Below are positions 6,710 to 13,846 of a stretch of 18,075 nt of DNA, piece by piece (position 1 is the stretch's first letter; the number at the start of each line of letters is the position of its first letter). Origin of the DNA: CAYLOP01 sp964385305 (lineage in GTDB: Bacteria; Chloroflexota; Anaerolineae; Anaerolineales; E44-bin32); assembly GCA_964385305.1 (NCBI GenBank), contig CAYLOP010000057.1:1-18075 (forward strand), written 5' to 3'. A model generated the notes under the pieces. That model searched no databases. It saw only the letters and a program-made list of their open reading frames with translations, and had not been told where the DNA came from. A program made the translations under genes and the position numbers.

Positions 6710-7840
6710 TCAGTTGGTCGAGATTTCTCCGGAATACAATCTTGGGACCCGGGCTCCGATGCCGCATGTAACTTCATAGTTGATCGTCCCCCAACGATCA
6801 GCCACCTCTTCAGCGCTGATCGTCTCCTCTCCCTGTGAACCGATTAGGACAACCTCATCGCCCGGTCTCGCATCGGGTACCGCGTCAAGCTGAACCAGAC
6901 ATTGATCCATGCATACTCGGCCCACCACCGGCACCCTTCGACCCCCAACCAACACCTGATTGCCCGTGGTGCGACGGAACCCGTCCGCATACCCGACGGG
7001 CAGCGTGCCAATGAGCTCGTTGCGGCTTGTGGTGTAAATATGGCCATAACTCAGCCCGCGCCCAGGAGGCAGCATCTTAACTTGACTGAGTTGAGTCTTC
7101 CAGGTCATTGCCGGGCGGAAGCTCACTGGGGTGGGGCAATTCGTCGAAGGGTGAAGACCATAGATCGCGATGCCCGCTCGAACCATATCGAAGTGAAGAT
7201 TCTTGCGCGTGAGCGTCGTTGCAGAATTGGCCGCATGTACCAGAGGCGGTCGCAAACCATCACGCTCCAACTTCTCGAGCATTGGGAGCAAGCGACTTAC
7301 CTGTTGGTCTGTGGGCTCGGGATCAACCTCATCGGCACGGGCGAAGTGCGTGAAGAGGCCTTCGTACACGAGCGTTGGGGAGGCTTTGATGAGCCCCGCC
7401 AAGTGACCGGCATGTTCAGGCGTTGACCCCAGTCTGCTCATCCCAGTATCGACCTTGAGATGGAGATGCGCCGACTTTCCAACCCTCTCAGCCGCTTCGC
7501 TGGCTGTCTGGATCTGGGTTTCATCCCACACGGTCATTGAAACATCCGCCAGGATCATCTCGCCCATCTTGCCTAGAGGCGTGAAGCCCAAGAGTAGAAT
7601 TGGGCATGTGATCCCGGCCTGCCTGAGTTCGATCGCCTCCTCCGTTCTCGCTACCGCACACCACGTGGCTCCGCCGCGTAGCGAGGCGGAAGCCGCTTGG
7701 GTTGCCCCATGACCATATCCATTGGCCTTGACAACGGCCATGACCTGGGCTGACGAGTTCTCGACGAAGTAGCGCACATTTGATTCAATCGCACCCAGGT
7801 CAATTTGCGTCCATGTAGTATAGTGATGTTGGATGTTCAC
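6710..7840 (-). CDS. alr: alanine racemase
   Basis: A PLP-dependent enzyme that interconverts L- and D-alanine for peptidoglycan synthesis in the cytoplasm. The 376-residue product has the normal length and both domains. The PLP lysine is K38 in VVKANGYGHG, HLKVDTGMSRLG lies at 127-138, and HAANSAT at 202-208. The second catalytic residue is Y265 in LSYGHIY, and VGRVCMDQ (306-313) comes from the C-terminal domain of the partner subunit site. The start is a GTG at 7840-7838; the family N-terminus (W-x-Q-I-D-L-x-A-I) begins ten residues later, so a downstream start is excluded. No Shine-Dalgarno is present, which fits the leaderless transcript predicted from the promoter just upstream. It is convergent with the SUMF1-like gene and divergent from the SLC13-type gene. 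Confidence 0.96.
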   Translation of the reverse strand: MNIQHHYTTWTQIDLGAIESNVRYFVENSSAQVMAVVKANGYGHGATQAASASLRGGATWCAVARTEEAIELRQAGITCPILLLGFTPLGKMGEMILADVSMTVWDETQIQTASEAAERVGKSAHLHLKVDTGMSRLGSTPEHAGHLAGLIKASPTLVYEGLFTHFARADEVDPEPTDQQVSRLLPMLEKLERDGLRPPLVHAANSATTLTRKNLHFDMVRAGIAIYGLHPSTNCPTPVSFRPAMTWKTQLSQVKMLPPGRGLSYGHIYTTSRNELIGTLPVGYADGFRRTTGNQVLVGGRRVPVVGRVCMDQCLVQLDAVPDARPGDEVVLIGSQGEETISAEEVADRWGTINYEVTCGIGARVPRLYSGEISTN

Positions 7841-7846
7841 GGAACA

Positions 7847-7875
7847 AGTATACGGCGCTTAGATGGAGATGACAA
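7847..7875 (-). promoter_or_regulatory. promoter of alanine racemase, leaderless
   Basis: On the minus strand TTGTCA (7875-7870), a 17-base spacer and TATACT (7852-7847) make a near-consensus sigma70 promoter. Counting seven bases beyond the -10 box puts the transcription start at 7840, exactly the G of the GTG start codon. No ribosome binding site exists between -10 box and start. The -35 box is shared, on the opposite strand, with the promoter of the neighbouring permease gene. Confidence 0.6.
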
Positions 7876-7898
7876 TATAAGCGTCCTGCGAGTATAAT
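7869..7898 (+). promoter_or_regulatory. promoter of the SLC13-type permease operon, near leaderless
   Basis: A perfect -10 box TATAAT (7893-7898) follows ATGACA (7869-7874, 18-base spacer) or TGACAA (7870-7875, 17-base spacer). Transcription should start near 7905, one or two bases before the ATG at 7907, and no Shine-Dalgarno is visible. The -35 region coincides with that of the alanine racemase promoter on the other strand, so RNA polymerase can probably occupy only one of them at a time. Confidence 0.6.
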
Positions 7899-7906
7899 GC
7901 CGGGCA

Positions 7907-9700
7907 ATGGTTTCCTCTGGTTGGATCACGCTAGCCATTATTGCGATCGCTTCCATCCTTCTCGTGTCGGAACGCCTGCGTCCCGACATCACCGCCTTGC
8001 TCGTGGCATTGTCATTACGACTAACCAACGTCCTCTCTACGGAGCAAGCCCTATCCGGCTTTAGCCGCTCAGCCGTGATCACCATTCTCTCCATCTTCAT
8101 TCTTACAAACGGACTAGAACGCAGCGGTGTGACACGCTGGACTGGTCAGCAAATTCTGCGTATGGCCGGTCGCTCTGACCGCAAACTGCTTGTGGTGATC
8201 ATCCTGACAAGTGCCGCCTTGTCGACGTTCATGAACACGATTGCGGCTGCGGCTGTTCTCTTACCAACCACCATGGGGATTGCCCGCCATGTCCAGATTC
8301 GACCCTCGCGCCTGCTCATCCCGCTCGCGTTTGGCGCATTGCTCGGTGGTACCGCAACCTTGCTCACCACGGCCAATATCATCGTGAGCAGCACACTGAG
8401 CGACAATGGGTTTGCACCCTTTGGCCTTTTTGAGTTTGCACCGATCGGGATTCCCCTGGTGCTCTGCGGCACGCTGCTCATGGTCTGGCTTGCACCTTTC
8501 TTGCTCCCTTCCCGCGATGTCGCTGGAGAGATTGCACGCATCCGCCGCTTGCATGGCGAATTAGCGCAGCTTTACGGGCTGGATACTGGCACATCGGAGG
8601 TTGTCGTGCGGGTCGACTCGGTCATGGCCGATCGTACGCTTCTTGATGGGGGATGGGGAAAGAAACTGGGGTTCTACGTTCTCGGCATCTATCGGCATGA
8701 CAGGCTGACGCTCGCACCAAATCCCGATGAGATAGTGAGGGCAGGGGATACGCTCCTGCTGGATGGCGAACTCTCACCCGAGCAACTCCAGGAATTCGGC
8801 CTTGAGTCGACTCACGAAGTCGATTTGCTCAACAGCCTGGCCACGCCCGAGGTTCCACTGGTTGAGGCCACCCTTGCGCCTCGATCCGAGTTGGAGGGGC
8901 AAACACTGCGGGAAATTGACTTTCGAGAACGCTATGGGCTTCAAGTGATCGCGCTGTGGCGCCAGGGGCATATCATCCAGAAAGGGATCGCCGAAACAAC
9001 CTTACGCTTCGGTGACGCTATGCTCATACAAGGACCGCGAGCTAAAATCCGCTTGCTCCGCCGCAATCCGAATTTCCTGATCCTCGAGGAGGATATCGAA
9101 GCCCGTCCCGGTGTCCAAGCACTGATCGCGACGGGGATTATGGTCTTGAGCCTAGTTCTGGCTGCAACGCAAGTACTCCCCATCTCGATCGCCACATTGT
9201 GCGGCGCTGTGTTGATGGTGCTCACCGGCTGCCTCAACATGGAGCAGGCCTATCGAGCAGTTGAATGGAAAGCCATCTTCCTGATCGCCGGCATGCTGCC
9301 GCTCAGCATCGCGTTGGAGATTACTGGGACAGCAGATGCGATTGCACACGGTTTATTTCAACTGACTGGAGATCTCTCACCGCTGGTCACCGGGGCGATC
9401 TTGCTCATAGCAGCTTCTGGAATTAGCTTGCTGCTGAGCGGTCAAACGGCTGCAGTGGTCATGGCACCTGTTGCGATTGCAGCTGCCGTCCCGATCCAGG
9501 CCGATCCACGCGCCCTGGCGATGGCCGTCGCGATTGGCTGCTCCTTGGCGTTCATCAGCCCGGTTGGACATCCTGCAAATCTGCTCGTCATGGGACCCGG
9601 AGGATATCGAGTCCGAGACTACCTCCGCCTTGGGCTGCCGCTCACCATCGTCAGCATCCTGGTAACGATCGCCGGGCTTCATTGGGTGTGGGGATTATGA
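7907..9700 (+). CDS. SLC13-type anion permease with two RCK_C (TrkA_C) domains
   Basis: A 597-residue membrane protein of the SLC13/DASS (CitMHS-like) superfamily: two membrane halves separated by a soluble insert. The first half carries the helix-hairpin motif STFMNTIAAAAVLLP (106-120) and GGTATLLTTANIIVSS (147-162). The second half carries the matching LLLSGQTAAVVMAP and ISPVGHPANLLVMGPGGYR. The insert at about 205-390 contains two RCK_C-like domains (about 230-295 and 317-385) with the patterns R-A-G-D-x-L-L-L-x-G and R-F-G-D-x-M-L-I-Q-G. RCK_C domains bind small ligands in other carriers. The substrate (sulfate, di/tricarboxylate or other anion) cannot be told. It overlaps tgt by four bases (ATGA). 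Confidence 0.88.
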   Translation: MVSSGWITLAIIAIASILLVSERLRPDITALLVALSLRLTNVLSTEQALSGFSRSAVITILSIFILTNGLERSGVTRWTGQQILRMAGRSDRKLLVVIILTSAALSTFMNTIAAAAVLLPTTMGIARHVQIRPSRLLIPLAFGALLGGTATLLTTANIIVSSTLSDNGFAPFGLFEFAPIGIPLVLCGTLLMVWLAPFLLPSRDVAGEIARIRRLHGELAQLYGLDTGTSEVVVRVDSVMADRTLLDGGWGKKLGFYVLGIYRHDRLTLAPNPDEIVRAGDTLLLDGELSPEQLQEFGLESTHEVDLLNSLATPEVPLVEATLAPRSELEGQTLREIDFRERYGLQVIALWRQGHIIQKGIAETTLRFGDAMLIQGPRAKIRLLRRNPNFLILEEDIEARPGVQALIATGIMVLSLVLAATQVLPISIATLCGAVLMVLTGCLNMEQAYRAVEWKAIFLIAGMLPLSIALEITGTADAIAHGLFQLTGDLSPLVTGAILLIAASGISLLLSGQTAAVVMAPVAIAAAVPIQADPRALAMAVAIGCSLAFISPVGHPANLLVMGPGGYRVRDYLRLGLPLTIVSILVTIAGLHWVWGL

Positions 9701-10818
9701 GCTCCTTTTCGTTTGAGTTGACCGCCCGGGATGGTCGCGGTCGTGCGGGAATCTTCCATACCCCTCATGGCAACATCCTCACACCCGTCTTCGCGCCGGT
9801 TGGGACTCAAGCTACGGTGAAGACGCTTACACCCGATCAACTTCGGGATACTGGCGCTACGCTCGTACTCGCCAACACCTATCACCTCTATCTCCGGCCA
9901 GGCGGTGAACGGGTCGCCGAACTCGGCGGCCTTCATGCGTTCATGGCCTGGGACCGACCGATGTTGACGGATTCAGGCGGCTTCCAGATCTTCTCGCTTT
10001 CCGAACGTCGTGAAGTAGACGCAGACGGCGTGACCTTCTGCTCTCATCTCGATGGCTCCACTCACCGTTTTACGCCCGAGGATGCCGTTGCCATTCAAGA
10101 AAACTTGGGTGCCGATATTATCATGGTACTCGATGAGTGCCCTGAGCCCTACGACCGGGCATACAACGAACAAGCACTGGCGCGCACACACACCTGGGCA
10201 GAACGCTGCCTGCGTGCCAAATCGCGCCCCGATCAGGCGCTCTTTGGCATCGTCCAGGGCGGCGTGTTCCAAGACCTTCGTGAGCAATCTGCTCAGTACA
10301 TCGCCTCTCTCGACTTTCCTGGTAACGCCATTGGCGGTTTATCTGTGGGTGAGCGCAAAGCCGAGATGCACAGCATGCTCGAAATCATCGATCCGATCCT
10401 GCCAGAAGACCGCCCACGCTACCTGATGGGCGTAGGTTCCCCGGAAGATCTGGTAGAGGGAGTCCTGCGCGGCATCGACATGTTCGATTGCGTCCTGCCA
10501 ACGCGCATGGCGCGCAACCATGCTGCGCTCACGCGCCAGGGGCGGCTCAACCTGCGTAACACCCCCTTTGCAGACGACAATCGCCCCATTGATCCGGATT
10601 GCAATTGCTATACGTGCCGCACCTTCACCCGCGCTTACCTCCGCCACCTCATCGTCGCGCGGGAGATGCTGGCCGCAACATTACTATCCATCCATAACCT
10701 GCACACCGTGATCTCACTCACAAACGATCTCCGCCAGGCGATCATCGCAGGCCGACTGGAACGTTTCGCAGATGAATTTCGTACGAATTATCAAAAACAT
10801 CGTTCCTCTGAGGCATAA
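9697..10818 (+). CDS. tgt: queuine tRNA-ribosyltransferase (tRNA-guanine transglycosylase)
   Basis: This enzyme exchanges guanine-34 of tRNAs with GUN anticodons for the queuosine precursor preQ1. The 373-residue length is normal. TDSGGFQ (91-97) carries the catalytic Asp92, MVLDECPEP (143-151) and IVQGGV (185-190) line the base pocket, GGLSVGE (213-219) follows, and Asp264 in GIDMFDCVLPTR is the nucleophile. The zinc site C-x-C-x2-C (302, 304, 307) plus His333 is intact. The ATG at 9697 overlaps the preceding stop as ATGA, with GGGG just upstream; an in-frame TTG at 9682 is less likely. No other queuosine genes are in the window. It is followed three bases later by uppP. Confidence 0.96.
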   Translation: MSSFSFELTARDGRGRAGIFHTPHGNILTPVFAPVGTQATVKTLTPDQLRDTGATLVLANTYHLYLRPGGERVAELGGLHAFMAWDRPMLTDSGGFQIFSLSERREVDADGVTFCSHLDGSTHRFTPEDAVAIQENLGADIIMVLDECPEPYDRAYNEQALARTHTWAERCLRAKSRPDQALFGIVQGGVFQDLREQSAQYIASLDFPGNAIGGLSVGERKAEMHSMLEIIDPILPEDRPRYLMGVGSPEDLVEGVLRGIDMFDCVLPTRMARNHAALTRQGRLNLRNTPFADDNRPIDPDCNCYTCRTFTRAYLRHLIVAREMLAATLLSIHNLHTVISLTNDLRQAIIAGRLERFADEFRTNYQKHRSSEA

Positions 10819-10821
10819 TTC

Positions 10822-11634
10822 ATGACCCTTCTTCAAGCTCTCGTTCTCGGCATCGTACAAGGCCTGACGGAGTTCATCCCAATCTCCTCGTCCGGCCACC
10901 TTGTCCTGGTTCCCTGGCTATTTGGATGGTCGGAACCGGGGATCGCATTCAGCGCTATCATCCACTGGGGCACCATCCTCGCCGTCCTCCTTTTCTTCTG
11001 GAAAGATATCTGCCAGATAACCCTCTCAGGATTACGCGCACTTTTTACCTGGTCCTTGCCCGATCCCGATTCCAGGACCGCCCTTTGGATCGTGATCGGC
11101 ACCATTCCCGCCGCCGTCCTCGGGGTTGCTTTCCACGACTTCTTCGAGCGCTTATTCAACACACCGATGGCTGCAGCAGGTTTTTTGTTGGCGACCAGCT
11201 TGATCCTCTCAATTGGAGAGTGGTTGGGGAAGCAGCATCGGGAGGCTGAGGATATGAACGCGCTCGATGCGCTTTCCATCGGATTCGCGCAAGCGATCGC
11301 CATGGTGCCTGGCATCTCTCGGTCGGGGATTACCATCTCAACCGGGCTGCTGCGCGGCATAAGGCGCGCGGCCGCGGCTCGCTTCAGCTTCCTGCTCATG
11401 GTGCCCGCGACGCTTGGGGCAGGGCTCCTCTCCATCCTCGATTTACTGCGTGAGGGGATGCTGTGGCGCGAGCTGCCCGCTATGGTTTGTGGTTTTGTCG
11501 CCGCGGCGATTAGCGGTTTCTTCGCCATCCGCTGGCTCCTGACCTATCTGTCGCGCCGACCGCTTTGGGTTTTCTCGATCTATTGCGCCGTCTTCGGCCT
11601 CCTTGTCATCCTACTGAGTGCGTTCCGTGGATAG
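10822..11634 (+). CDS. uppP: undecaprenyl-diphosphatase (BacA/UppP)
   Basis: An integral membrane phosphatase that recycles undecaprenyl diphosphate to the monophosphate used in cell-wall synthesis; extra copies give bacitracin resistance. The 270-residue product shows both signature motifs: QGLTEFIPISSSGHL (13-27, with Glu17 and His26) and PGISRSGITI (163-172, with Arg167). About eight transmembrane segments are visible and the length is normal. GAGG (10810-10813) lies eight bases before the ATG. It is tightly packed with tgt upstream and overlaps the lipoprotein gene downstream, so it appears to be part of the 7907-12385 operon. Confidence 0.96.
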   Translation: MTLLQALVLGIVQGLTEFIPISSSGHLVLVPWLFGWSEPGIAFSAIIHWGTILAVLLFFWKDICQITLSGLRALFTWSLPDPDSRTALWIVIGTIPAAVLGVAFHDFFERLFNTPMAAAGFLLATSLILSIGEWLGKQHREAEDMNALDALSIGFAQAIAMVPGISRSGITISTGLLRGIRRAAAARFSFLLMVPATLGAGLLSILDLLREGMLWRELPAMVCGFVAAAISGFFAIRWLLTYLSRRPLWVFSIYCAVFGLLVILLSAFRG

Positions 11635-12385
11635 ACCACGCCTTGCCGTTCTCATCCCCCTTCTAATGGCAGCATGCACGCCTGCACCTGTATCTACCCC
11701 CACGCCTCCACCGCCCACGCCGCGCATTGCCACAACGCCATACTTCGAACCCTTGGTGTCGACCTGGATTGCAGCATTTGCTGCGGACCAAACCGCAGAA
11801 CCCTTTGAACTGGTCGTGCTACCCGCACCGGCGGCGTTGGATGCAGTGATACATGGCGACGTTGATCTCCTCATCACGGCTGGAGAACCCCCAGAAGATG
11901 GGTTCGTAACCCCGCTCCTACGCGAAGGCATCGCAATCATCCTCCATCCATCCAATCAAGTCCGGGATCTAAGCTTGGAGGAGCTTGAGGAGATCATCTC
12001 CGGTCGCGTCAACAACTGGGAACAGTTGGGAGGCTCGGGATCCCCATTGAAGCTCTACCTGCCACTCCCATCGGAGCCGCTGCGAACGCAATTCGAAAAG
12101 CTACTCACGTTGAATTCGACCACCCCAAACACATATCTTGCGCCTTCTCCCGCCGCCATGCTGTCGCTCGTGCTTGAGGATCCAGGCGCGATCGGCTTGC
12201 TGCCCTTCTCTCTCTTATCGGGTGAAGTGCGCGCCGCCCGCGTGAACACTATCATCCTGAGCGAAGGAACTGTGCAAGCGGGTCGTTACCCGCTCACGCT
12301 TGAGATTGTGGCCACAGCCCCCTCGGAGCCCGAGGGCAGTGTGCGGGATTGGTTGCTGTGGCTTCAGTCTATTGAGATGGAATGA
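11618..12385 (+). CDS. PstS-like substrate-binding lipoprotein (PBP-like domain)
   Basis: A 255-residue exported protein with a short arginine-containing n-region, hydrophobic core and lipobox LMAAC (Cys20), then a proline/threonine-rich linker. The domain resembles phosphate/molybdate-type type II binding proteins: DLLITAGEPPEDG, then IILHPSNQVRDLSLEELEEIISGRVNNWEQLGG, which matches the PstS hallmark L-x-L-x2-I-F-x-G-x-I-x-N-W-x2-I-G-G, and later PGAIGLLPFSLL, matching the usual G-A-I-G-Y. The usual ligand motif S-G-x-G...F in the second half is not obvious. No permease or ATPase accompanies it. The GTG at 11618 overlaps uppP by 17 bases; GTG 11627, in frame, is an equally possible start with an 8-base overlap. 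Confidence 0.75.
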   Translation: MRSVDRPRLAVLIPLLMAACTPAPVSTPTPPPPTPRIATTPYFEPLVSTWIAAFAADQTAEPFELVVLPAPAALDAVIHGDVDLLITAGEPPEDGFVTPLLREGIAIILHPSNQVRDLSLEELEEIISGRVNNWEQLGGSGSPLKLYLPLPSEPLRTQFEKLLTLNSTTPNTYLAPSPAAMLSLVLEDPGAIGLLPFSLLSGEVRAARVNTIILSEGTVQAGRYPLTLEIVATAPSEPEGSVRDWLLWLQSIEME

Positions 12386-12501
12386 TCGAGAAAGTACCAA
12401 AGGCATACGTTGTCGAATGTTCCATTGATCGCCCTCGCCGTATCCTCAACACGCCCGCCACATGCAAGTTTTGTTAAGCAAGTCTCGATGGATACAAGCC
12501 T

Positions 12502-13617
12502 ATGAAATACGCCTGGATTGTCGTCATCCTCCTGCTAGCTTGCAGTTCCACGCTCGCGTGCTGCTCAAAGCATGACTTGGACGAGGTCACACCGGCACCA
12601 GCGCCATTCATGCTGCATGTTTTTGACCCCGGACACCGAGAGATTCTCGGGCGCGCCTACGCTAAGGCGCGAAAAGACGAGCTCGATGAGAACATGAACT
12701 GGACCGCACCGCCCTACTTCTGGTCCAAGATCGAATCCGTGGATCAGCATTTTGATTGGCGTGAGCTGGATGACTTCGTCCGAAGAGACCAGTATGCATA
12801 CAAAGTCATCAACATGGGACCGGAGTTCATGCCGGATGAGAATGGCAAGATCTACATGGCGGGAGACCTACCAAGCTGGATCGAGAACGATCTCTCAAAT
12901 CCCCAGCTTCAAACCCAATATAGCGAATTACTGAGTGCAGTTATGGCGCGCTATCAGGAGGATATCGACCTGTGGTGGATCGGACTCGAGGTCAATCTTG
13001 GAGGTGACGGCCTGGGCTGGGAAACATGGAAAGATTGGCTGCGCTGGCAGGTTGGGACGATGCGGACAAACGACCCCGCTGCACGTATCATGATCTCATT
13101 CGGTTCATGGACTAACTGTCCCTGCGATATCCCTCCCAACGCGAGGCATGAAATCGATGCTGCGCACGAACTGCTCGACGAAGGCATCGACTTCGATGTG
13201 ATCGCCATGGAGTATCACTATGGCACCCTACAAGATGGAGGAATTGAGGAACTACGGCAAGCGCTGGAAGCGTTGAAGGCTGTTGGGTTGGACATCTTCC
13301 TGTGGGAAATTTTTTACCCTTCCGAGACGGATAAAGTGTTTGAGGAAAACTGGGATTGGAAGAACCCACCCCAAGGGGGGTATACGGAGGCATGGCAAGC
13401 TGCCCAATGGATCCAAACGCTGGAACTCGCCTTCCAAGATCCGCAGATCATCGGCCTGAATGTCCATCATTTTCAAGATCTCACCTACGAGATGATCGAC
13501 CCCCTTGATTGGGAAGCAGGCTGGCGCTGCCATGCAGGCTTGCTCTACCCAGATGGAACCCCAAAAGAAGCATACTACCAACTCGTTGACACATGGCATG
13601 CCTTGACGAAACCCTGA
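12502..13617 (+). CDS. exported TIM-barrel glycoside hydrolase-like protein (GH10-like)
   Basis: A 371-residue protein with an N-terminal hydrophobic export signal ending in cysteines (Cys14, Cys20 or Cys21 could be lipidated). The body looks like a clan-A (beta/alpha)8 glycosidase. LWWIGLEVN (157-165) ends a strand with candidate acid/base Glu163, and IFLWEIFYP (265-273) ends a later strand with candidate nucleophile Glu269. The C-terminal GLLYPDGTPKEAYYQLVDTW strongly recalls the end of GH10 xylanases and GH10-like domains. The usual Asn before the acid/base Glu is missing (Leu162), so activity and substrate are uncertain. The 116-base gap upstream shows no clear promoter, so it may be read with the preceding operon. 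The RBS is weak. Confidence 0.65.
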   Translation: MKYAWIVVILLLACSSTLACCSKHDLDEVTPAPAPFMLHVFDPGHREILGRAYAKARKDELDENMNWTAPPYFWSKIESVDQHFDWRELDDFVRRDQYAYKVINMGPEFMPDENGKIYMAGDLPSWIENDLSNPQLQTQYSELLSAVMARYQEDIDLWWIGLEVNLGGDGLGWETWKDWLRWQVGTMRTNDPAARIMISFGSWTNCPCDIPPNARHEIDAAHELLDEGIDFDVIAMEYHYGTLQDGGIEELRQALEALKAVGLDIFLWEIFYPSETDKVFEENWDWKNPPQGGYTEAWQAAQWIQTLELAFQDPQIIGLNVHHFQDLTYEMIDPLDWEAGWRCHAGLLYPDGTPKEAYYQLVDTWHALTKP

Positions 13618-13846
13618 GTCAACACAGAATGCCCACTGGGTTCAAGGAGGATCCCCTCAATTCTTGTTGATCAAGCCCTACAATGCCCCAAAAGAGGAGT
13701 ATAATCGTCGACTGTGCCAGGCCACGCTAGGCTGCCCCATTAATGCAATCCTGCCGGGAAAGTAGTGGACCGCTGTAGGCTCCTCGCCACCCGACACAAG
13801 TAAATAGACGACCTGGTATTTAGAATCTGTCATCCGGAGATACTTT
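13618..13846. promoter_or_regulatory. intergenic region upstream of ClC, possible promoter
   Basis: A consensus -10 box TATAAT lies at 13700-13705, preceded by GAG as in the permease promoter at 7893, but no -35 box stands at normal spacing. The leader to the ClC start would be about 135 bases. Just after the preceding gene, TCAACA (13619-13624) can pair with TGTTGA (13665-13670), enclosing GAGG/CCTC (13647-13650 and 13655-13658) and CCCACTGGG (13632-13640). There is no T-tract, so terminator function is doubtful. The ClC RBS is GGAG (13836-13839). Confidence 0.35.

Noticed and set aside
10833..11528. 231-codon minus-strand frame opposite uppP
   Set aside because: Antisense shadow of a gene with both UppP signature motifs; the product is low-complexity and rich in Arg, Ala and Pro.
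12386..12501. Possible promoter or terminator between the PstS-like and glycosidase-like genes
   Set aside because: TTGTCG and TTGATC -35-like boxes have no -10 partner at 16-18 bases, and no stable hairpin with a T-tract is visible.
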